NCBI GenBank assembly: GCA_023678885.1
Contig: CM043000.1
Location: 21,188,729-21,252,728, forward strand
Source: Pogostemon cablin
Lineage: Eukaryota; Streptophyta; Magnoliopsida; Lamiales; Lamiaceae
DNA length: 64,000 nt
Direction of reading: 5' to 3'
Within the stretch, counting starts at the first letter, position 1; each line of letters begins with the position of its first letter. The notes beneath the pieces are model-generated. The model was given only the letters and a program-made list of their open reading frames with translations. It made no database searches and was not told where the DNA came from. Positions 35,749 through 46,132 of this stretch are shown here, piece after piece. The position numbers and the translations under genes were made by a program.

Positions 35749-37624
35749 TCCTTCGGCACTGGTCAACAGAGTAGACAATCTTGAAAACGAGAAAACGATT
35801 ACAAAAAATAAATTAAAATAAAAAAAAAGCTTTGTTGGCAAATGGCGATGAAATGATTTTGATCTCTTTAAAATCTCTAAAAAACGGATGCCCCATTAGG
35901 GGGGGTGGTGTGCCACGTCAGCGGAGTGATGTTCTGAGCCACAAGTTTTAATTGTGTGGACTAGAGAAATTCATATTCCAACATCCCGAAAAAGTTAACA
36001 CTTCTTTTTTACTGATACTAAGAAGTATAATAATTTAATATAAAGTTAAATAAAGTAAAGTTAAATAAATAATATTTTATGTGTAGTGAATATTTGTATT
36101 AGTGGTTGTATGTGGACCCCATGAGAATAAATTAATTGTTATTGTGTCAACTTTAATAAGACAAACCAAAAAGAAAAGTGTGTCAACTTCTTCGGGTTGC
36201 ACAGAAACACCCGTGCTACCTGATTGGAATCCTTTTGGGTGTACCCAACTTCTGTTAACTTCGTTCTGGAAGCATGACTGTCTAGTGACGTGGAGGGACC
36301 TGATTGGTTGAACATATGATTGTTCTTGCTCAGTGTTTAGGAATAAATCCTGGCCAATCATTGTTCCACTTTTTTTTTCCAGTGTTTTAACGGCTGGGAT
36401 TCATTAATGCTCCCTCCAAAAGAACTAACCCTAAAAAAAAAAAAACTTTCATTAATGTGAAAATTAAGTAATGGATTTTTCTTTTTTCAAAGTAATAAAA
36501 CCCTAATATTAGTTTTTGTTTCGTGAAAAGAATATTTTGCCATGAATTTTACTACGTAACATAATATATTAATTTTAATGATTATGAAGTTGTTAGTTTT
36601 TAGAGGTGAATCAAACAATGAAATAAATTCTTATATTTAATTTTCGCTTCAATTTGGATAGGCTCCTTCTTCATGACCCAATTAAGTTCTTCCCAAAGCT
36701 CAAAATAAAAAAGTATGATGGATGCAATAACTAAAAAAGAATCCTCAAGCAACATTGTTGAAACGTTAATCTCTTTTTCAATTTTTTATTCACTCACATA
36801 ACAATAACTATCTATTTGATAGATAAGATGAAATAAAGGGTAGATATTATCTATATATTATTTATATGGAGATAAGTAAGTAATATGGATTGGAGATTTT
36901 GTTTGGTATGATATAATAAAAGTAAAATTACTAATAGTAATTGGTTTGGTAGACAGTATAATTGGTTAATGTGAATGTAAAATTACTTTAACATCCTTTG
37001 GTGTAATATATAATTACACATACATAATCTTATACGCATTACGCAAGAAAGGCCAAATGCCCAAAACAATTCATTCCATCATTTATTAAAAATAAAAATA
37101 ATACCTCGGTGGAGGTGTGATTATTAATGTAAAACGCAACAGTAATTTTAGAAAGGGCCCGCATTACTAATAGTACGTCCTACCAACCAAGTATAAAGGC
37201 GTATACTTATTACCGCCGACCAAACGAAGTGTAACGATATTAGGTATTAATTTATATATATACTTCTCCAATTTTCTTCATTAGTAAGATATTGCACGTT
37301 CACTTGCTGGGCATTGTGATAAGTGATAATGGTAAAAAGTAGCCACCGTTGGTTTAAAGTAATTTTTAGTAGCCACAAGTTTTAAAAACAATTTATTCTA
37401 GCCACTTTTAATGGAACAGACTAAAATGCCCTTGAAAGGGACCCACTGATCACATGTTTGAGGTCTCTTTTTGACCAAAAAGTACAAAAGTATAATAATT
37501 TGTTTTACAGTATATTGAATGCATTAATTTGTTATTTTTATATGCCTCATGAATATATTTTTTTTTATTAAAATACAAAAAATGCATTAATTTTATTCGT
37601 ATGAATTTTTTTTAATTTTTTCTG
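35749..37624. other. CDF promoter side and AT-rich spacer
   Basis: Promoter-side DNA for the CDF gene, then AT-rich DNA with no gene. Open frames near 36077-36361 on both strands have no recognisable features. A possible repeat-element end with AGTAGCCAC words begins near 37335. Confidence 0.45.
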
Positions 37625-38165
37625 AAAAAAAAAGTGTTGGCCGAATAGAACAAAATTGTTGGCCGAATAGGCCGAATAGAAGAAATATTTTTTTCAAATT
37701 TTTTTAATTTTTTCTGGAAAAAAAAAGTGTTGGCCGAATAGAACAAATAGTGTTAGACGAATAGAACAAAATTGTTGGCCGAATAGGCCAAATAAAAGAA
37801 ATATTTTTTTCGAATTTTTTTTAAATTTTTTTCTGGAAAAAAAGTGTTGGCGTAATAGAACAAAATTTTTGGCCGAATAGGCCGAATAGAAGAAATATTT
37901 TTTTTGAATATTTTTTGAGAAAAAAAGTGTTGGCCGAATAGAACAAATAGTGTTGGCCGAATAGGTCGAATAGAAGAAATATTTTTTTCGAATTTTTTTA
38001 AATTTTTTTTGAAAAAAAAGTATTGGCCGAATAGGCCGAATATAAGAAATATTTTTTCAATATTTTTTAATTTTTCTGGAAAAAAAACTGTTGACCAAAT
38101 AGAACAATTAGTGTTGGCCGAATAGGCCGAATAGAAGAAATATTTTTTCAATTTTTTTTTGAAAA
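37625..38165. repeat. Minisatellite of about six 75-120-bp units
   Basis: Each unit combines GTGTTGGCCGAATAGAACAA, TTGGCCGAATAGGCCGAATA, GAAGAAATATTTTTTTC and a T-rich stretch. Units start near 37628, 37722, 37840, 37922, 38010 and 38083. Flanking words AGTAGCCAC (37337, 37371) and GTGGCTAGT/GTGGCTACT (38299, 38350) are inverted relative to each other. The array may therefore lie inside a larger element of about 37.33-38.39 kb with degenerate inverted ends. The 132-residue open frame on the minus strand is an artefact of the repeats. Confidence 0.85.
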
Positions 38166-38406
38166 AAAATATTTCCTATAATTTTAAATGTGGTCCCACC
38201 CACCCTATTTAATGCAGTCAACACTGACATAATCATGCCCCCATTATTGTCGTCCTTTATCTGACAGTTATGGGGGTAATTTAGGGAGTCTACCAAATAG
38301 TGGCTAGTAAAAATTATATATAGGAGAGGTGACTATTTAAAATTGTACTTAGTGAATAGTGGCTACTATAAATTTGGTCCGTTGTTATAATGTAGTATTA
38401 ATTTAT

Positions 38407-38673
38407 GGGTTAATTCCTTAAAAATTCACCATCTTATTGGGAGTTTTCAAATCTATCACGAACTTTTATTTTTATCAATTCAATACACGATCTTTTTAAT
38501 ATTCTCAATTCTATTATGACATTTTATTTTTGTCAATTCAATAAGCGATTTATTTAATATTTTTAATTTTATCACAACTTTTATTTTTGCAATTTGATAC
38601 ACCAGTTATTTTATACTTTCATTTCAATTCAATTCAATTCATTATTATTATTATTATTTAATTGTAGGTTTTT

Positions 38674-38736
<63 letters not shown>

Positions 38737-39556
38737 AATAGTAGTAGTAGTTGTAGGTTTCCTAAGCCAAAGTCGTAGGTTCGACCCTTCTCATTTTTTC
38801 TTTTTTCTTTTTTTTTTGATTTTATGTTTAATTTTTAAAAATTTGGCAATTTAATTTTATTAAATTATTTTTAGTAATTGTCAGTGTGTTTAATAAAAAT
38901 AATAATTTGATTTTTAAAATGACATATTAAACTTTTAGTTATTTGATTTAACTAAAATTTGATTTTTAGTAATTATTAAATTATTAAATAAAATTCGTAC
39001 TCCAATATTGAACATAAAAATAATAATTTGATTTTTAAAATGACATATTAAACTTTTAGTTATTTGATTTAACTAAAATTTGATTTTTAGTAATTGTTAA
39101 ATTATTAAATAAAATTCGTACTTCAATATTGAACACACTGACAATTACTAAAAATAATTTAATAAAATTTAACTAATTTTTAAAAATTAAACATAAAATC
39201 CAAAAAAGAAAAAAAAAAGAAGGGTCGAACCTACGACTTTGGCTTAGGAAACCTACAACTACTGCTACTATTTTTATTATTATTATTCAAGAAATCTACA
39301 ATTAAATAATAATAATAATAATAATGAATTGAGTTGAATTGAAAATATAAAATAAGTGGTGTATCAAATTTAAAAAATAAAAGTTGTGATAAAATTGAAA
39401 ATATAAAATAGATCACGTAGTGAATTGACAAAAATAAAAAGTTGTGATAGAATTGAGAATAATAAAAAGATTGTATATTGAATTAATAAAAATAAAAGTT
39501 TGTGATAGATTTAAAAATCCCAAATAAGGTGGTGAATTATTTTGGAATTTTAACCC
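38407..39556. mobile_element. Mutator-like element with long inverted arms and 9-bp target duplication
   Basis: Both ends begin GGGTTAA and continue as inverted copies for more than 400 bp (arms about 38407-38891 and 39133-39556). The flanks carry the identical 9-mer TTAATTTAT (38398-38406 and 39557-39565), the Mutator hallmark. Between the arms lie two direct copies of a 121-bp unit (38895-39015, 39016-39136). Each arm holds an (AAT)n tract and GGTTCGACCC, which matches the pol III B-box consensus. There is no transposase frame, so movement would depend on a partner element. Confidence 0.9.
38895..39136. repeat. Two direct 121-bp units in the centre of the Mutator-like element
   Basis: Copies start AAAAATAATAATTTG at 38895 and 39016 and are nearly identical. 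They separate the two inverted arms. Confidence 0.9.
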
Positions 39557-39565
39557 TTAATTTAT

Positions 39566-40922
39566 TATTATATGATGCATGCTCAACTTCACACGAAATG
39601 GTATACTGAAGTTTTTCCAAGTAGATCATCGTTGATTGGTAATGGGCTTTTCTTTATAGGTACTATATTTGACGTTAGGCCCAATTCTCTTATATGGGGG
39701 CCCATATTTACCATTTCTGTTTATGTACTACTGGGCTTAAATTTAGTCTTGAAGATAAGTGATGCCTTGTTCAATGCAAAATATTGCAATTTTGTCATAT
39801 CCAATTTTATCTTATTATTTCTTCCCCTATTTTTTTTGGAGAGGACTGTGTTCCTCTGGGTTTCTCAAAATTAGATTTACATATTTCAAATCATGAGAAT
39901 TTAAAAGATAAAATAAAAATCAAAGCTAGTTACTAGTGTTCTTAAATATACTGTCATCTCTAATAATTTTGGTATAACATGTCACATGAACGGTAAATTA
40001 AATAAAACTCATGTTTTTTTTTAATAGAATGATCATGCATCCATTAAAAATTACAATACCAAAAAATATCAAGCTTGTCATCCACAAAGTTTGAAAACTC
40101 TACGCAACAATGGAGGCTCGCGAAATTCCGTGAATCCGGAATAAAAGGTAGTAACCAATTACCTCAATTTGAAATTTTCTTTTTATTACTAAATTAAAAT
40201 TATCTCAACTCTCTTATCATTAATTAATGTTTTTATGAATATTTTATTTCGATCGACCATGGCCATTTGTTGAATACAAATATCTATGTTACACAAATCA
40301 CGTTTTATGATTGATTTCATTAGCCATTGGTAGATAATCTTCTTAATTATCATATAAATGAGGAAAATATATATATATAAAAAAAACCTCAAATCAGGAT
40401 GCAATTCAAATCATGATTTAACCTAATAAACCAATGAAATAAATAATATAAACACATATGATAGAATAAAAGTCATCTTCCACTTGCAATTGTGGAACCA
40501 ACTTTTGCTCCTATTTTGACTTAATAAAATCACATCATTTGTTCCACTTGAGTTAAATCAAATGTACCAAGAACACACCTCACAGCTTCCACACAACTCA
40601 TGCAATTTCACACAAACATAAACAAATGGAGATCCATAGATTTGTCAAGATATGAACACCTTTTTATCATATTTTATTACATGCATGCTTGTAATAAATC
40701 TTTCCACATTCATCATCATCTTGCTCTAAAGTTATGTTATCAAACCATTCACCATACAAAGTGCCCCACTGCCCACTTCCCACCTTAACCACAATATTTT
40801 CAATTCCATATCACTTGATTGCTTTTGGGATATTATCATCTTTCCTCTATATATATACATAGATATATAGAGAGAGAGAGAGGAAGAAAGAGGGGGAGAG
40901 AGAGTTTGTGCATGTTGAATCA
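39566..40922. other. Spacer upstream of the PSY-type peptide gene
   Basis: AT-rich DNA without a recognised gene. The 100-residue open frame at 39572-39874 resembles nothing known to me. The last part (about 40845-40922) holds a TATATATATA stretch followed by a GA-rich tract directly before the peptide gene's ATG and is probably promoter and leader. Confidence 0.5.
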
Positions 40923-41387
40923 ATGGCTGCTGGCACTTCTTGCATTAGGCTAACTATAGTGATGATTCTATTTTTTTCTTACCTTGTATGCATGAATGAA
41001 GCTGTCCCAATTACAAGTAATTAATTGCATACCAATTTTTGATTTGATTAACATTAATGAGTTAATTAGTCCTCTCTCATGCTAATGGTTCTATCTTTGC
41101 AGGAAGTTCAAACATGGTGCATAGACCTCACCCACAAGAAGTTCTTCCAAAAAGAGTACTTCTCTTGGTAATAATTAATTAACTTAATTAACCTTCAAAC
41201 TTAATTATCCATAGGTTACACTAATATATTAATTAGGTTCCTTGTGCACATGGTCATTTTACAGGAAAACACTGATTTTGTGATGAGAAGAATATTGGGG
41301 ATGGAGCTGAATGATTATCCGGGATCTGGGGCGAATAATCGACACACGCCCCGGCCACAACTAGGAAGAGGCTGCATTGATTGCTGA
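40923..41387 (+). CDS. PSY-type sulfated peptide precursor (small secreted signal)
   Basis: Three short exons (40923-41016, 41103-41167, 41265-41387) with GT..AG introns join in frame to a 93-aa precursor. An N-terminal secretion signal (LTIVMILFFSYLVC) is followed by a variable middle with basic pairs and, near the C-terminus, DYPGSGANNRHTP. This matches the PSY pattern DY....AN..H.P of Arabidopsis PSY1; the Tyr after Asp is the residue that is sulfated in that family. PSY peptides are cut out of the secreted precursor and promote cell expansion through receptor kinases. After the motif comes an unusual tail ending CIDC. A TATA-rich and GA-repeat leader precedes the start. Family assignment rests on the motif and precursor layout. 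Confidence 0.8.
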
Positions 41388-42356
41388 ACAAATCTTGGTA
41401 ATGCATGCATGCATGGATCATGGATGATGGTTAATAGAGTAGAACAGTTTGCTGTAAAATAGTTTATTAGTGTTAAATGGATCATATGATTTTCGGTACT
41501 CCTATTAATTACATAGGAAATTGATGTAATTTTTTAAAGATTTCCAAATTGGAAACTAATTAAATCTGTTAGCTAGCTAGTTAGGTCATGACTTAATGTT
41601 GGAACTTGGAAGGGAATTAAGTCTTGATGTGAAAGAAAATAAGAGATATATATGTCCCTTTTAATCAAGTATTCTGATATTAATTAATGTTATTAATAAA
41701 ATGTGAAATTTTTATCTAGCTAGAGTTCTTTTTTATGGAGAGGGGGTTCTTTGGTGATTCTGAGTTTTGGTGAGTGGTTTGGAGTTAGTATTCATAATTG
41801 TTGGTGTTTGTGTGATTTAGTATATCATCTTTTATGTGGCTGACTGGCTGATCACGTAAGCGAGGTAATAAAATCTATCTATTGATTTATATTTTCTTTT
41901 TGGATTATAATTTAATCATTCATTCAATGTACTGAATTATTGATGGGTTGAGTTGTTTATGAATTGGGTTATTGCGGTGTGGTTTATTGGAACGGCTTAG
42001 ATTTGTTTTGATATATTTTTTTAAAATTGAATTTTATACTAAAAACTTAAAAATAAAATTATGAAAATTGATTATTGAAATAGACTGATTGACTTACAAT
42101 TATAACTAGCAAGTTATAAATAAGTAAAATTCTAACATGATTAATATATAGGATCGGATATTTACTAAAATTTTACTAATTAACATAAATTTTCGAGTCG
42201 AATTTGAGTGTAGTTCATTCTACTTGTTAATTATTTTTTTCGAATTATAAGCTAACTTATTTAATTAGTTAAATAATAAAGAAGTATTACTCGAACTATC
42301 CTTAAATTTAACATTTGCGAACGAATTAAAATTTGAACTTGATTAATTATTAATAT
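41388..42356. other. Spacer between the PSY-type gene and the Pack-MULE
   Basis: AT-rich DNA; no gene or repeat structure recognised. Confidence 0.5.
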
Positions 42357-43704
42357 GGGTTAATTACGCCAAAAGTCCCAACCTTTTTGCGAATTTTAAA
42401 TTAGTCCAAACTTTTCAATATTTACAAATAAATACTCGACCTTTAACCCGTTTTTCAAATCAAGCCACTGAGGTCTGCCCGGTGGCTGACGTGTCATTTT
42501 TAATCCATGTCACCCCCTCCACCTGTTAAAATAACAATAATAATAATAATTAAAAAAACATCAGCAGATTGACGCAGACCCAGAAAATTACGACGGCGAC
42601 GGCGATGAGGAGGACGGTTCGTCGGCCCCACTCGCCGGAGAGTGTGGCTACTCGAGACCCTTTTTGTTTCTTGACATGATATGGAACCTGTCATTCGTGG
42701 TGGTCTCCGCCTTTGTGCTACTCTGCACCATTACAAAGAAATCTTCGACACCTTTAAGGTTGTGGATTTGTGGCTTAATCCTCCTCTTCTCTCTACCGAT
42801 TCTCTTCTTCTTCCTCACTCCTCGAATTCTCCCACCACTGCAAATCGTTATTTCTCTCCCTGACGAACTCGATGACCTCTCCCTCTTCCATAAAGCCATC
42901 ACCATGGATGTCAATTTCTCACGCCGCACCACTCATCTCCCCCTCCGCTAAATCCCATCTCTCCACCGGCCTCCGCCGCCCCAAAATCGCCTTCCTCTTC
43001 CTCACTAACTCCCAACTCCACTTCGCCCCTCTCTGGGAACGCTTCTTCTCCAATGTCACTGTAAAGAACAACAATATCTACATCTACGCCGACCCCTATG
43101 TCAAAACCCCCCTTTGAAGGCATCTTCAAAGGCAAACTCATCTTTTCCAAGAGGACCCAGAGATCTTCCCCAACTCTCATCTTCGCCACCCGCCGCCTCC
43201 TCGCCACCGCGATGCTCGACGACCACCCCTCCAACGCCTACTTCGCCCTGATTTTCCAGCACTGCATCCCGCTCCACTCCTCCGTGACGACGCACAAGGT
43301 TGCCGGATCTCCCGTCAGCCGCCGTCGGTGAAAATTTCCATTGTGCTGCCGTCTCTTGCCACTGTTCGCTGCTAATTTCACCACGATACCGCTAGATTGG
43401 CCTTGTCCATTGAGCCTCCATCGGATTGCCGCCAGATGTCGCCGGAGAAGAACCGCTGCTGCCGACAATTTCTTGAAACACCGTGCTCGTTGATTTCTTG
43501 AAACACCAATTTATTATTATTATTTTAACAGGTGGAGGGGGTGACATGGATTAAAAATAACACGTCAGTCACCAGGCATGTTTCCTGCTGTCCGGTGGCT
43601 TAATTTGAAAAATGGGTTAAAGGTCGAGTACTTATTTGTAAATATTAAAAAGTTTGGACTAATTTGAAATTCGCGAAAATATTGGAATTTTTGGCGTACT
43701 TAAT
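42357..43704. mobile_element. Pack-MULE-like element carrying a host gene fragment
   Basis: Terminal inverted repeats of about 190 bp (about 42357-42549 and 43509-43704) share ACGCCAAAA, GCGAATTT, AATTAGTCCAAAC, TCGACCTTTAACCC, GACGTGT and CACCCCCTCCACCTGTT. The left end starts GGGTTAA like the Mutator-like element at 38407. The interior is GC-rich, unlike the surroundings, and codes for pieces of a glycosyltransferase. The target duplication is unclear; TTAATAT occurs at both borders. No transposase is present. Confidence 0.75.
42664..43290 (+). pseudogene. Captured fragment of a core-2/I-branching (BC10-like) glycosyltransferase gene
   Basis: In three successive frames the plus strand reads RILPPLQIVISLPDELDD, then RRPKIAFLFLTNSQLHFAP with IYIYADPYV, then FKGKLIFSKRTQRSSPTLI with LLATAMLDD and AYFALIFQHCIPLHS. 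These blocks occur in this order in plant DUF266/BC10-type glycosyltransferases. Frame changes near 42870-42950 and 43098-43117, and the missing C-terminal half, show it cannot make the enzyme. It lies wholly inside the inverted repeats of the element at 42357-43704, hence a transduplicated copy. About 200 bp of further GC-rich DNA of unknown source follow up to 43500. Confidence 0.75.
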
Positions 43705-46132
43705 TTAATATTCAATTTGACTCGAGTTCAAATATACTAACGAACCAAAATCAAGTCCAATAATTTTTTCCTAGATTCAACTCGTTACATATCTTTGGGA
43801 TGATTAAAATTTTAAAAATAAATAAATAAATTTAGGTAGATTTTTATTTAGTGCCCTAGGAGTATATGATACTCCATTTTGGATAGGAAGTCACATTTCG
43901 TTATTAGGGGTCAATAGAAACCATAATTACTTAATTAACTGAAATTGGAATTAAGTTGAATTTTATATTCACAACACCATTATCATTTTTTATTGATTAA
44001 ACATTATTTTTATTATAAATTTATTATTTTTTATCAATTAAACATCACTTTTTATTATAAATTAAGATCATTATTTTTTATATATGGAATAAAGGGTAAA
44101 TTGAAAATTGTGGGTTGATTTGTGGGTTGATAGTGAATTAATGGATGCGGTGGGTTAATCCACAATCCACTGCAACTCATTTGTTAATGAATTTGTGTGT
44201 GGCGGGCTAATTTTTGAACGAGTTAGTCCAAACTCACAGCTCTACCAAAAAGTAACTAAAATAAGTGAAAAAGTGTGTTTTTATATTGTCAATATATAAA
44301 TACACATGCGAACTAAATTTAATATTATAATAAGATATGTATGTTAGGGAAATGTCTCATTTTTTAAAAGTATAATGGAGGAAGAGTTATTTGTTTTGAT
44401 TTCTTTAGTATGTTATGTTAGGTAACTAAAATTTCGGGAGAGATAGAGAAAAAATTTCCCCCCTTATTATAATAATTTGTTGTGACTTATAACCATCTGT
44501 AAACATGCGAACTAAATTTATATGGTAACATGAGCAATTAACTTTAAAATTTTATAATTTTCAAAACTTTGATGTATTACTTTGAAATGGGAATGTAGCA
44601 ATTATTAGCAAGCATAAAATCTGTTGAAGTTTACAAAAACCAAAAATGGCATGATGTGTTCAACTTTTTTGGGTTAAAAGTTTGAAAGTGAGAGGTTGTT
44701 AGGTAAACTACTTTTAAGGGGCATTATTTTAAATTTCTGCATCAAATTGGAAATTGCTTTTAGGTGAGTTTGAGTGGGCATTAAACAACTGCATTTTGTG
44801 GTTGTGGTAGACATTACTTCATATAGTATTTTAAAATAGTTTTGATGATTTATTTAAAATATATAGTGTTTTTTAAAATTTATATTTACACAATTAATAA
44901 ATAATTTTTTTTTTAAATTAAGGTCCAATTTTTTGTTTCTGTATTACTTTTGGATTAGAAGTGATCATAATTTTCTTTTTTTATCAAATAAAGGCTTCTT
45001 GTAGTTTTATTTTATTTTTCCAAATTCAAAATATATTATATATCAATGGAGTATAAAATAGTATTAATAAAAATAACATATGTCTGATTTAATTATTTGA
45101 TTTGAAAACGTATAATAATTTATTTAAATTATTTTGTAAATATGACTTGAAATGAGAAAAAAGAAATATACTATAAAAATTGGGACAATTATTTGAGAAA
45201 AGAAGGCAAATTTAAATCTTAAATTAAAACACTCATAAAATCAAATCTTAATTTACTTAATTTGAGAACTAAACTAAAAATTAGATATTTGTATAATTTT
45301 TTTTCCATTATGTTTTGCATACATACTAGGTATATATATTGGGAAACAAGTAGGAAGATTTTTTAAAGAGAGATAAAAAATAATAATACTTTAATAAAAA
45401 ATTATATTTAAATTAATAAAAAGTGATGGTAATGTCATAAATAATTTATAATATAAATAAAAAGAGAAAATATGAAACCTTATCTCTTAAGGATTGCCTT
45501 GGTACATAAAGAATTTTACTTCGGCTAATTGACGTATAGTGAGATCAATTAATTAGGATCATTAAAATTATCCAATTCAACGTGGATGATGTCTAAAAGT
45601 TGTATCACTATATTTTATATTAAATTGGAATAAGTGATCATTCAGAACATATAGTACTCCACTATAAAGAAGTTAATATAAAAGAAAAAAAGAAAAAAGA
45701 AAAAAGAAGGGTTTGCAAACTGTTGGGTTTTCAAAATAGTTTGGTCTGCTGCATTTGTGTGATTTGGTTTAAGAGAATATAGTGTTTGTGGGAGTGAGAG
45801 GGTAGATATTGAATTAGAGAATTAGTTGGATGGGATATTACAAATATCCATCTTATAATTCACGTTATTTGACGATAGCTAATTAATTGTATGATATATT
45901 CACAAGTATAAAATAAAATGAATTCAATTATTGTGTTTATAAATATAAATTACAGAATATATTTCCATATATATAATGTTTAATTTCTCATATGAATATC
46001 ACATTTTACTCTATACACAAAAAATTAATCGATGACACAAATAAAAGTTGGAAAATTAATTAACAGCATGCATCTTGATTATAATTATTAGAATATGTAT
46101 ATTATAGGAATTAAATTTAAAAAAAAATAAAT
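43705..46132. other. AT-rich spacer
   Basis: About 2.4 kb without any gene, long repeat or transposon terminus that I could identify. The last part is the 3' flank of the GDSL gene. Confidence 0.55.

Noticed and set aside
35749..35841. Earlier in-frame Met for the CDF protein
   Set aside because: It adds a hydrophobic stretch unlike any CDF; the family begins just before the LFGRKI motif.
37753..38151. 132-residue open frame on the minus strand
   Set aside because: It is made entirely of the minisatellite units (repeating FGLFGQ/SIRPIRP), so it is an artefact of the repeat.
37625..38165. Repeat array considered as a CRISPR
   Set aside because: Units vary in length and have no constant spacers or cas genes, and the genome is a plant nucleus.
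38778..38787. GGTTCGACCC considered as part of a tRNA gene
   Set aside because: No acceptor stem, anticodon arm or A-box at the right distance, and the motif is duplicated in both arms of a transposon.
39572..39874. 100-residue open frame after the Mutator-like element
   Set aside because: No start context, family motif or neighbour support; composition suggests chance.
42500..43468. Several minus-strand open frames within the Pack-MULE
   Set aside because: They are antisense to the recognisable glycosyltransferase blocks and show biased Arg/Gly/Val composition from GC-rich codons.
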